Assembly (NCBI RefSeq): GCF_019801175.1
Contig: NZ_JAHVJR010000001.1
Coordinates: forward strand, 2,108,001-2,172,000
DNA length: 64,000 nucleotides
Direction: 5' to 3'
Origin: Vannielia litorea
GTDB taxonomy: Bacteria > Pseudomonadota > Alphaproteobacteria > Rhodobacterales > Rhodobacteraceae
How positions within the stretch are numbered: the stretch's first letter is position 1; every line of letters starts with the position of its first letter. The translations under genes were made by a program, and so were the position numbers. Under the pieces are notes generated by a model that was not told the origin of the DNA, did not search any database, and saw only the letters and a list, made by a program, of their open reading frames with translations. This document shows positions 1 to 8,206 of this stretch, in pieces.

Positions 1-1338
1 CCCCTTGGCCTCGCTCTGCGCCTTGCGGGCCTTGTAGCCCTCAAGGTCGGCGGCCTTCTCCACATCGGCCAGCACCGCGTGGAAATCGCCCACGTCGTAA
101 AGCTCGCCGCTGAAGGTCTTGTAGGGAAACTGGTCACCGGGGATGAAGTTCTTGCGCCGCAGCTCCCACGGGCTGACGCCCAGCTGCCGCGCCGCCTCGT
201 CCATCATCCGCTCCAGCACGAAGATCGCCTCTGGCCGCCCGGCGCCCCGGTAAGCGTCCATCTGCGCGGTGTTGGTATAGTAGCCCTTGCAGTCCAGATA
301 GGCGGTCTGGATCTGGTAGGTGCCGGGGAAGACCCGGGCAAAGAGGAACGACTGGATGTATTGCCCGAAGCCCGAGTTGTAGGCCCCCATGTTCGAGCGG
401 TTCTCGCATTTGTAGGCGGTGATCTTGTGGTTCTCGTCAAACCCAAGCTCCGCCACGCTCACCAGATCGCGGCCGCCGTGATCGCTCTGCAACCCCTCGC
501 CGCGCTCGCTCATCCAGCGCACCGGGTGGTCCAGCTTCCGCGCCGCCCATGCCACCACGCAATGCTCGGGAAACTCCTGCCCCTTCAGGCCAAAGCCGCC
601 GCCCACATCGGGGTGCGTCACCCGCACGTTCTCCTCGTCGAGCCCGAGGTGGCGCGCCAGCGAGGCCTTCTGGGCCCAAACCCCCTGCCCGCTGAAACAC
701 AGGTGAATGCGGCCATCGCCCCACTCGGCCCAAGCCCCGCGCGGCTCCATCGAAACGATCATCACCCGGTTGTCGACAACCTCGAGCTTCACCCGGTGCT
801 TCGAGCCTTCCAGCGCCGCCTCGGTCGCCTCCGCGTCGCCCTGCGCCCAGTGATAAGCCATGTTGTCCGGCGCTTCCGGGTGCAGCGCCTCGCCGCCTGG
901 GGCCAGCTCCATGTGGGCGGGCAGCTCGTCGAAATCCAGCTCGATCGCCTCGGCGGCATCCTTGGCCTGCTCCAGCGTCTCGGCCACCACCACGGCAATC
1001 GGATCGCCCACAAAGCGCATCCGCTCTTCCACCAGCACCGGGCGCTTTGCATCGGCCCCCTTGGAGCCGTCCACGTTGTCTACCCGCGCACCTTCCAGCA
1101 GCAGGTCCACCCCGTCCGCCTTCATCTCCGCTGCACCCGCCACCAGCTTCACGCCGGGCATTGCACGCGCATCGTCCAGCCCCAGGGCGGTCAGCTTGGC
1201 GTGGCCCACCGGGCTGCGCAGAAAGTAAGCATGCAGCGCGCCTTCGGGCACCGAGTCTTCCAGATAGTTCCCGTGCCCGGTCAGAAACCGCACATCCTCG
1301 ACCCGTTTCAACGATTGGCTTTTTCCGAACGCATTCAT
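1..1338 (-). CDS. Molybdenum hydroxylase large subunit, CoxL-like form II (3' part beyond window)
   Basis: The first 446 codons are visible; the gene runs off the left edge, and full-length relatives are near 780 residues. The protein starts MNAFGKSQSLKRVEDVRFLTG, typical of the molybdopterin-binding large subunit of the xanthine/CO dehydrogenase family. A glycine-rich VGGGFGLKG segment precedes the active-site loop AYRGAGRPEA (about 230-262). True CO dehydrogenases (form I) carry AYRCSFR with the cysteine that binds Cu-S-Mo; here that cysteine is absent, which marks form II enzymes whose substrates are often unknown. The ATG at 1338 follows a GAGGGAG ribosome site. The gene diverges from valS with a 137-base gap. 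Small and medium subunit genes would be expected downstream, outside this window. Whether it oxidises CO cannot be told from sequence. Confidence 0.9.
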   Translation of the reverse strand, partial: MNAFGKSQSLKRVEDVRFLTGHGNYLEDSVPEGALHAYFLRSPVGHAKLTALGLDDARAMPGVKLVAGAAEMKADGVDLLLEGARVDNVDGSKGADAKRPVLVEERMRFVGDPIAVVVAETLEQAKDAAEAIELDFDELPAHMELAPGGEALHPEAPDNMAYHWAQGDAEATEAALEGSKHRVKLEVVDNRVMIVSMEPRGAWAEWGDGRIHLCFSGQGVWAQKASLARHLGLDEENVRVTHPDVGGGFGLKGQEFPEHCVVAWAARKLDHPVRWMSERGEGLQSDHGGRDLVSVAELGFDENHKITAYKCENRSNMGAYNSGFGQYIQSFLFARVFPGTYQIQTAYLDCKGYYTNTAQMDAYRGAGRPEAIFVLERMMDEAARQLGVSPWELRRKNFIPGDQFPYKTFSGELYDVGDFHAVLADVEKAADLEGYKARKAQSEAKG

Positions 1339-1475
1339 GCGGCGTGCTCCCTCTTGGCTGGCCCGTGAGACACTAGCCCTCTGCGCCCCACTGTCCAGAG
1401 CCAGCACGGGCTTTCCCTCGCCCGCCCGAACGGGTATCCCCTCGCCCCAACAGCAAGACGAGCCGGAGAGCCACA

Positions 1476-4400
1476 ATGGCGATGGAAAAGACGTTCGACG
1501 CAAGCGAAGCCGAAGGCCGCATCTACGCGGCATGGGAGAAGGCAGGCGCCTTCGCCGCCGGTGTGGCCGCGCGTCGCCCCGAGACCTATTCCATCATGAT
1601 CCCGCCGCCCAACGTGACCGGCTCGCTCCACATGGGCCACGCCTTCAACAATACGTTGCAGGATATCCTCATCCGCTGGCACCGGATGCGCGGGTTCGAC
1701 ACGCTCTGGCAGCCCGGCACCGACCACGCGGGCATCGCCACGCAGATGGTCACCGAGCGCGAGATGGCCGCCAAAGGCGAGCCGACCCGTGTCGAGATGG
1801 GCCGCGAGAAGTTTCTTGAGCGGGTCTGGCAGCAAAAGGTCGCCTCGCGCGGCACCATCATCGGCCAGCTCAAGCGCCTCGGCGCCTCCTGTGACTGGTC
1901 CCGCGAGGCCTTCACCATGGGCGGCGCGGCGGGCGACCCCGATGCCGAGAGCGGCGCGCCCAACTTCCACGACGCCGTCATCAAGGTCTTCGTCGACATG
2001 TACGAAAAAGGCCTGATCTACCGCGGCAAACGCCTCGTCAACTGGGACCCGCATTTCGAGACCGCCATCTCCGATCTCGAGGTCGAAAACATCGAGACGC
2101 CGGGCCACATGTGGCACTTCAAATACCCGCTGGCGGGCGGCGAAACCTACGAATACGTCGAGAAGGACGAGGACGGAAACGTCACCCTCCGCGAGACCCG
2201 CGACTACATCTCCATCGCCACCACCCGGCCCGAGACCATGCTCGGCGACGGTGCCGTCGCCGTTCACCCATCGGATGAACGCTACGCCCCAATTATCGGA
2301 AAACTCTGCGAAATCCCGGTCGGCCCCAAGGAGCACCGCCGGCTGATCCCGATCATCACCGATGAATACCCGGACCCAACCTTCGGCTCGGGCGCGGTCA
2401 AGATCACCGGCGCCCACGACTTCAACGACTACGGCGTTGCCACCCGCAACAACATCCCGCTTTACCGCCTGATGGACACCAAGGCGAACCTGCGCGACGA
2501 CGGCGAGGATTACGCCAGCTGCGCTGCCCGCGCCCAGCAAATCGCCAATGGCGCGGAGTTCACCGAAGCCGAGGTCGACACCCTCAACCTCGTGCCCGAC
2601 GACCTGCGCGGCCTCGACCGTTTCGAAGCCCGCAAGAAGGTCGTCGCCCAGATCACCGACGAGGGCCTCGCCGTCATGGTCCCCGCTCCGCCGGATGACG
2701 AGGGCGAAACCTGCTTCGACGGCGGCATGATGCCCTACGTCGAGGACAAGCCGATCATGCAGCCCTTCGGAGACCGCTCCAAGGTCGTCATCGAGCCCAT
2801 GCTCACAGACCAGTGGTTCGTCGATGCCGAAAAGATCGTCGGCCCCGCGCTGGATGCCGTCCGATCCGGCGAGGTCAAAATCCTTCCCGAAAGCGGCGAA
2901 AAAACCTACTACCACTGGCTCGACAACATCGAACCCTGGTGCATATCCCGCCAACTCTGGTGGGGCCATCAGATCCCGGTGTGGTATGGCCTCGACCTCT
3001 CCGCTCCTGACTTCAAGGATGATGAGAACGATGGCGCGCTCGACCACGTCGAGCTGGCCCGCCTGCTGGGCGAGGGCATGGTCCACGCCGGCACCGTCCA
3101 CCACTGCGCCGCCGCCTTTGAGACCGTCACCCACAAGTTCAAGAACGAGCTGGCCGACACCCCCACCCCGATCAACCACGCCCGCATCACCGAGGTCGCC
3201 TCCCGCGCCGAGGCGATCGACGTGCTCGCCGCCTCGCTCGCGCAGTATAACGTCAGCCAAGACCCGACCGACCTGACCTACCCCGTCTGGCGCGACCCCG
3301 ACGTGCTCGACACATGGTTCTCCTCCGGCCTCTGGCCCATCGGCACCCTCGGCTGGCCCGAGCAGACCCCGGAGTTGGCCAAATACTTCCCCACCTCCAC
3401 CCTCGTCACCGGGCAGGACATCCTCTTCTTCTGGGTCGCCCGGATGATGATGATGCAGCTCGCGGTCGTCGGCCAAGTCCCCTTCACAGAGGTCTACCTC
3501 CACGGCCTCGTCCGCGACGCCAAGGGCAAGAAGATGTCCAAGTCCGTGGGCAACGTGATCGACCCGCTGGAGATCATCGACGAATACGGCGCCGACGCCC
3601 TGCGCTTCTCCTCCGCCGCCATGGCCGCCCTCGGCGGCGTGCTCAAGCTCGACACCCAGCGCATCGCAGGCTACCGAAACTTCGGCACCAAACTCTGGAA
3701 CGCCGCCCGTTTCGCCGAGATGAACGGCGTTTTTGAGGCCCGGCCCAAGGCCACCCCGAAGCCCACCTCCACCGTCAACCGCTGGATCATCGGCGAGCTC
3801 GCCAAGACCCGCCAAGCCGTTGACGAAGCGATGCAAAACTACCGCTTCAATGATGCCGCGCAGGCGCTCTACAGCTTCACCTGGGGCACCTTCTGCGACT
3901 GGTACATCGAGTTCTCCAAGCCGCTCTTCGACACCGACGCGGCACGCGAAACCCGCGAAACCATGTCCTGGGCGCTTGATCAGGTCCTGATCCTGCTGCA
4001 CCCGATCATGCCCTTCATCACCGAGGAGCTCTGGACCGAGAAGGGCCACGACGGTTTCGTGATGCACGCCGAATGGCCCGAATACGGCCCCGAGCTGATC
4101 GACCCGGCGGCGGATACCGAGGTCAACTGGGTCATCTCCCTGATCGAGGCGATCCGCTCCGCCCGTGCCCAAATGCACGTCCCCGCAGGCCTCCACGTCC
4201 CGCTCATCCAAGTCTCCCTCACCCCCGAGGGCGAGGCCGCCTACGCGGCAGGCGAGGCCCTCATCAAGCGCCTCGCCCGCGTCGAAAGCCTCACCAAGGC
4301 CGACGAGATGCCCAAGGGCGCCATCACGATTCCCGTCTCCGGCGGCACCTTCGGCCTCCCCGTCGCCGACCTTATCGACATCGACGAAGAGAAAGCCCGG

Positions 4401-4586
4401 CTGGAGAAGACCCTGGGCAAACTCGCCAAGGAGATTGGCGGGCTCCAAGGCCGCCTGAAGAACCCCAAGTTCGCCGAAAACGCCCCGCCCGAAGTGGTCG
4501 AGGAGGCCGAGGCCAACCTCGCCGAACGGCAGGAAGAAGAAGCCAAGCTGAAAGAGGCGCTCGCCCGCCTCGCAGAGATCGGATAA
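1476..4586 (+). CDS. valS: Valine--tRNA ligase
   Basis: Class I aminoacyl-tRNA synthetase that charges tRNA-Val in the cytosol. The 1036-residue protein carries the HIGH-type signature as HMGH (residues 52-55, after PPPNVTGSL), an editing (CP1) region in the middle, and KMSKS at 686-690. The last 65 residues are a charged helical hairpin (from about DEEKARLEKTL), the tRNA-binding arm normal for ValRS. Length is slightly above the common 880-950 because of extra sequence in the catalytic half around residues 500-590. ATG at 1476 follows a GGAG motif; a second in-frame ATG two codons later is equally possible. The next gene starts four bases after the stop, so the two are probably cotranscribed. 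Confidence 0.97.
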   Translation: MAMEKTFDASEAEGRIYAAWEKAGAFAAGVAARRPETYSIMIPPPNVTGSLHMGHAFNNTLQDILIRWHRMRGFDTLWQPGTDHAGIATQMVTEREMAAKGEPTRVEMGREKFLERVWQQKVASRGTIIGQLKRLGASCDWSREAFTMGGAAGDPDAESGAPNFHDAVIKVFVDMYEKGLIYRGKRLVNWDPHFETAISDLEVENIETPGHMWHFKYPLAGGETYEYVEKDEDGNVTLRETRDYISIATTRPETMLGDGAVAVHPSDERYAPIIGKLCEIPVGPKEHRRLIPIITDEYPDPTFGSGAVKITGAHDFNDYGVATRNNIPLYRLMDTKANLRDDGEDYASCAARAQQIANGAEFTEAEVDTLNLVPDDLRGLDRFEARKKVVAQITDEGLAVMVPAPPDDEGETCFDGGMMPYVEDKPIMQPFGDRSKVVIEPMLTDQWFVDAEKIVGPALDAVRSGEVKILPESGEKTYYHWLDNIEPWCISRQLWWGHQIPVWYGLDLSAPDFKDDENDGALDHVELARLLGEGMVHAGTVHHCAAAFETVTHKFKNELADTPTPINHARITEVASRAEAIDVLAASLAQYNVSQDPTDLTYPVWRDPDVLDTWFSSGLWPIGTLGWPEQTPELAKYFPTSTLVTGQDILFFWVARMMMMQLAVVGQVPFTEVYLHGLVRDAKGKKMSKSVGNVIDPLEIIDEYGADALRFSSAAMAALGGVLKLDTQRIAGYRNFGTKLWNAARFAEMNGVFEARPKATPKPTSTVNRWIIGELAKTRQAVDEAMQNYRFNDAAQALYSFTWGTFCDWYIEFSKPLFDTDAARETRETMSWALDQVLILLHPIMPFITEELWTEKGHDGFVMHAEWPEYGPELIDPAADTEVNWVISLIEAIRSARAQMHVPAGLHVPLIQVSLTPEGEAAYAAGEALIKRLARVESLTKADEMPKGAITIPVSGGTFGLPVADLIDIDEEKARLEKTLGKLAKEIGGLQGRLKNPKFAENAPPEVVEEAEANLAERQEEEAKLKEALARLAEIG

Positions 4587-4590
4587 GCGC

Positions 4591-6741
4591 ATGGCCCAGG
4601 TATCGCCCGAAATCAAAACCCTGTTCCAGCAGGCCCAGCGGGCGCAGTCCTCCGGCCAGCTCGATGTGGCGCAGGCGCTCTTTGCCAAGATCCTCCGCCT
4701 CAACGAGCGCCTCCCCGAGGTTCACTTCCACCTCGGCCGGCTCGAGATGCAGCGCCGCGCGCCTAAGAAGGCCCTCAAGCACCTGCGCCGCGCACAGGAG
4801 CTCAAGCCCACCGAGCCGATGGTCTGGCGCCTTCTGCTCGACGCGCTGATCGCCGCGGGCGACTCTCGCGGCGTCGACAAGCTGCTCAAATCCGCCGAAA
4901 CCGCGCCTCTGACCCCGCAGGTCTTCCGCGAACTCGAGATGAAGGCCCGCACCGGCAACCGCTCTGGCGAGGCCAATCTCGGCAGCGCCGATCCCGCCGC
5001 CTTTCAGGAGGCGGTGCGCCTCTTCCAGTCCGGCCAGGCCGCCGAGGCTGCCGAAGCCGCCGAGGCCCTCCACCGCCGCCATCCCGGCGTCGCGCCCATC
5101 CTCGCCGTGCTCGGAGCCTCCCGCGCGGCGCTGGCCCAGCTCGACGAGGCCGAAACCGCCTATCGCGAGGCCATCCGCCTCGATGACAGCTACGCCGAAG
5201 CGCACCTGCAACTCGGCCAGCTGCTCCAGTCCCGCCGCCGCTTCGACGAGGCCACCCCTCTGCTGGAACGCGCCCGCGAGCTCATGGCCGACAGCCCTCT
5301 CGTCGCCAAGTTCCTCGGCATGAACTACACCGACAGAGACCACGCCAACTCCGCCCTGCCGCTGCTCGAAAAAGCCCACGCCGAGCTGCCGGACGACCCG
5401 GAGGCCGCCTTCGCCCTCTCCCGCTGCCTCTTCGCCCTCCGGCGTTTCGAAGATGCCCGCGCCACCTTCGCCTCCTGGGCCGAGCGGCCCTCCGCCCCGC
5501 CACCGCACCTCGCACTGATGGGCAATATCCTCAACGAACTGGAGCAGACAGACAGCGCCCGCGCCTTCTACGAGCGCGCCCTCGCCGCCCGCCCCAACTT
5601 CGGCCCGGGACTCTCCGGCCTTGCATGGATCGCCCATCACTCCGGTGATTTCGACCTCTCGGCCAAGTATTTCGCACAGGCCTGCGAGAGCGGCACTATC
5701 GACGGGCGCCTTGCCCGCAACTATTCCGCCGGTCGCAAGCTGCTGGAGGATGATCCGATCCTGCCGCAGATCCGCGCCGCCTATGAGGAAGGCACCGAGG
5801 TGCCCGGCACGCGCGCCGATCTCGCCTTCGCCCTCGCAAAAGCCGCTGAAGATCAGGGCCGCCCGGCGGAAGCCTTCGAGCTGCTGCGCATCGGCAATGA
5901 CACTCTGGCCGAGCGTTTCCCGCCGCGCGACCGCCTCGTGCAAGGCCTAAACGAACGCGCCCGCCTCACATGGCGCCCCGACACCGCACCAGTCGACGCC
6001 ACCGATGCCCCCCGGCTCATCTTCATCTCCGGCATGCCCCGCTCCGGCACCACGCTGGTCGAGCAGATCGTCTCCAGCCACAGCACCGTGACCCCCGGCG
6101 GCGAAATCGGCCTGCTCAACGGCGCACTCTCCGACCGCCAGCGCCTCGCAGTTGTCGAAGAACGCGGCCTGACCGCCTCCGAGCTGCGCGCCACCGCGGG
6201 TGAAATTGCCCAGCGGGCCCGCACCCTCGCCCCCGAAGCCAGCGTGTTGACCGACAAGGCCGTGCTCGCCAACGCCGATCTGGGTTTCGCGCCCCAGCTC
6301 TGCCCCGGCAGCCGCTTCATCGTCGTCCGCCGAGATCCGCGCGACAACTGCCTATCGATCTACAAGAACCGCTTCGCCGACGGCACCCACCGCTACACCA
6401 CCGACCTCAAGGAACTGGCCCACAACTACCTCGCCTTCCTCAAGGGCATGGAATTCTGGCGCGAGGCCGCACCCGAGGCCTTCCTTGAAGTCCGCTACGA
6501 AGACCTCATCGGCGACCCGGAGGCCGGCGCCCGCGCCCTGATTGACTATTGCGGCCTTGAGTGGGAAGAAGCCTGCCTGCGGTTCTATGAAAACGCCCGC
6601 ACCGTGCGCACCCTCTCGGCCTATCAGGTCCGCCAGCCGATTTACTCCTCCTCGGTCGGCGCATGGCGCAAGTTCGAGGCCGAGCTCAAACCGCTGATCG
6701 ACATTCTGCGCGACGGCGGTGCCTTGGAGGAATGGGACTGA
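4591..6741 (+). CDS. TPR-repeat sulfotransferase family protein
   Basis: 716 residues. The first 450 or so are tandem tetratricopeptide repeats (alternating helices with A/L-rich spacing such as AYREAIRLDDSYAEAHLQLG), a protein-protein interaction scaffold. The C-terminal part is a PAPS-dependent sulfotransferase fold: the 5'-phosphosulfate loop GMPRSGTT lies at 481-488, and a 3'-phosphate-binding segment FIVVRRDPRDNCLSIYKN follows. No signal peptide is visible, so it is probably cytosolic. The acceptor is unknown; related roseobacter proteins are usually annotated only as sulfotransferase family. It follows valS with a four-base gap, and a hairpin at its stop codon separates it from the convergent MFS gene. 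Confidence 0.88.
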   Translation: MAQVSPEIKTLFQQAQRAQSSGQLDVAQALFAKILRLNERLPEVHFHLGRLEMQRRAPKKALKHLRRAQELKPTEPMVWRLLLDALIAAGDSRGVDKLLKSAETAPLTPQVFRELEMKARTGNRSGEANLGSADPAAFQEAVRLFQSGQAAEAAEAAEALHRRHPGVAPILAVLGASRAALAQLDEAETAYREAIRLDDSYAEAHLQLGQLLQSRRRFDEATPLLERARELMADSPLVAKFLGMNYTDRDHANSALPLLEKAHAELPDDPEAAFALSRCLFALRRFEDARATFASWAERPSAPPPHLALMGNILNELEQTDSARAFYERALAARPNFGPGLSGLAWIAHHSGDFDLSAKYFAQACESGTIDGRLARNYSAGRKLLEDDPILPQIRAAYEEGTEVPGTRADLAFALAKAAEDQGRPAEAFELLRIGNDTLAERFPPRDRLVQGLNERARLTWRPDTAPVDATDAPRLIFISGMPRSGTTLVEQIVSSHSTVTPGGEIGLLNGALSDRQRLAVVEERGLTASELRATAGEIAQRARTLAPEASVLTDKAVLANADLGFAPQLCPGSRFIVVRRDPRDNCLSIYKNRFADGTHRYTTDLKELAHNYLAFLKGMEFWREAAPEAFLEVRYEDLIGDPEAGARALIDYCGLEWEEACLRFYENARTVRTLSAYQVRQPIYSSSVGAWRKFEAELKPLIDILRDGGALEEWD

Positions 6742-6758
6742 GGGCTGAACGGCCCTCA
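6739..6758. terminator. Hairpin between convergent genes
   Basis: A 7-bp stem (TGAGGGC / GCCCTCA, loop 6746-6751) spans the stop codons of the convergent sulfotransferase and MFS genes, which are only 14 bases apart. There is no long U run, so termination strength is uncertain. Confidence 0.45.
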
Positions 6759-8033
6759 CACCTCTTTCATCGCAAAGGCCAACGCCGCCCCGCCAAGCGC
6801 CACACCTGCGAACACCGCCAGCACCACGCCCGGCCCCGCTGCCGAGGCCAGCAGGCCAAAGAGCCCGCCGCCCAGCAGCGCCACGCCAACCGTGGTGTTG
6901 GCCACCGCGGTGTAGCTCGCCCGGCTCTCCTCCGGGGCGAGGTTCACAAGGTAGGTCGAGCGCCCCACCCGCACGCCGCGATAGCTTACCATCAGGCCAA
7001 AGAGCACCAGCGGCGCGGCCCATGCCGTGCCCATCGCGCCACCCCAGCCGAGCGCCACGCCGAGGCCCAGAAAGCCCGCCGCCACCGCACCCGAGATAGC
7101 CAGCACCAGCCGTGAGGACCGGTCCGACAAGCGCCCCCAGACCCAGCCAGAGACCAGCCCCGCCAGCGCCGAGGCAGCCAGCATCGCCCCCAAGGCGCCC
7201 CAGCGGTCGTCACCCGCTTCGCCTGCCAGCATCACGAGGTAGGGCGGCGCCAGCGCGGTAGGCAAAAGCAGCACCCGCGCCACCACGAAGCGCCGCAAAT
7301 CCGCATCCTCCCAGAGCAACGACAGCTGCCCCAAGCCGGTCGCCTCGCCCTCGGCGTCGCCGGGCCGGTCTTCCTCGGCAATTGTCGAAAAAATGAAAGC
7401 CGCACCCAGCCAAGCCGCCCCTGCCAGCGCAATCGCGCCTGCCACAAGTTGAAATCTTTCAAGCAGCCCGAGCATCAGCACGCCCGCAAACAGCAGCACC
7501 CCGGCCGAGGCAACGGAGGCCGCAAGCCCCGTCACCGTCCCCCGGCGCGGCTTGTCCACCGACTTGCCCAGCACGTCCTTGAAGCTCACCGAACAAACCG
7601 AGCGCGCCACCGCCAGCACCGCCAGTGCTGCAACGATCACCACGCCAGCGGCCCAGCCCTCCAGCAACAACGCCGCCCCCAGGATCACCAGTGCTGCCAA
7701 GCCTTGCCCGGCAGCCCCCGCTGCCCAAGCCCACTTGCGCCGCCCCATCCCCCGGATACGGGCCGCGGTAAACAGCTGCGGCACCAATGCCCCGGCCTCC
7801 CGCACCGGCACCAGCAGGCCCGTCAGAGCCGCCGGAGCGCCCAGCGCCCCCATCAGCCACGACAGCACCAGCTTGGGGTCAATCAGCCCGTCCGCCAACT
7901 TGCTCAGAGAAAGCGCAGCCCCGTGCCGCAAAAAATTCCCCGCCTCCGCCTCCCGCGCGGCCTCGGTAATATCCTCCGCCTCGGCGCGGCTCTCATCGGT
8001 CAGCGTCTCGAACGCCCGGTCTGCAACAGTCAT
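6756..8033 (-). CDS. MFS transporter
   Basis: 425 residues with about ten to twelve hydrophobic segments and the intracellular loop motif region GRLSDRSSRLVL (MFS motif A-like, between helices), so an inner-membrane major facilitator. The first 45 residues are acidic and hydrophilic (TDESRAEAEDITEAAREAE), an unusual cytosolic extension. Substrate cannot be predicted. The ATG has no clear Shine-Dalgarno upstream; a dispersed repeat lies about 35 bases in front of it. The gene is convergent with the sulfotransferase gene and divergent from thrS. Confidence 0.85.
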   Translation of the reverse strand: MTVADRAFETLTDESRAEAEDITEAAREAEAGNFLRHGAALSLSKLADGLIDPKLVLSWLMGALGAPAALTGLLVPVREAGALVPQLFTAARIRGMGRRKWAWAAGAAGQGLAALVILGAALLLEGWAAGVVIVAALAVLAVARSVCSVSFKDVLGKSVDKPRRGTVTGLAASVASAGVLLFAGVLMLGLLERFQLVAGAIALAGAAWLGAAFIFSTIAEEDRPGDAEGEATGLGQLSLLWEDADLRRFVVARVLLLPTALAPPYLVMLAGEAGDDRWGALGAMLAASALAGLVSGWVWGRLSDRSSRLVLAISGAVAAGFLGLGVALGWGGAMGTAWAAPLVLFGLMVSYRGVRVGRSTYLVNLAPEESRASYTAVANTTVGVALLGGGLFGLLASAAGPGVVLAVFAGVALGGAALAFAMKEV

Positions 8034-8067
8034 GCAACATATACGCCCCAGCCCCCGCCCGGTTCAC

Positions 8068-8086
8068 TTTCTTGCTGAAAATACCC
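8068..8086 (-). repeat. Dispersed CAAGA/GTATTTT element, copy 1
   Basis: On the minus strand this reads GGGTATTTTCAGCAAGAAA. Nearly the same string occurs at 58561-58580, and a related one (GGAGATATTTGGGCCAAGATG) at 22182-22205. This copy lies just upstream of the MFS start codon. Confidence 0.6.
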
Positions 8087-8206
8087 ATTCCAGCCGCCGC
8101 CACCCGCGCTACGGTTGACACCGCCCGCCCGACCCGCCAAAGAGCGATCACACCATAACCCGCAACCGGGCGTTCCGTGGGCGCCAAACTGACGAGGAGA
8201 GCCGAT

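Noticed and set aside
79..1368. Plus-strand 429-codon frame opposite the CoxL-like gene
   Set aside because: The minus strand encodes a recognisable molybdopterin enzyme with start, ribosome site and active-site loop.
1335..4703. An 1122-codon open frame on the minus strand opposite valS
   Set aside because: It is antisense to an unambiguous valS with correct motifs. Long antisense frames arise from high third-position GC; its Asp/Val/Gly-rich product has no domain.
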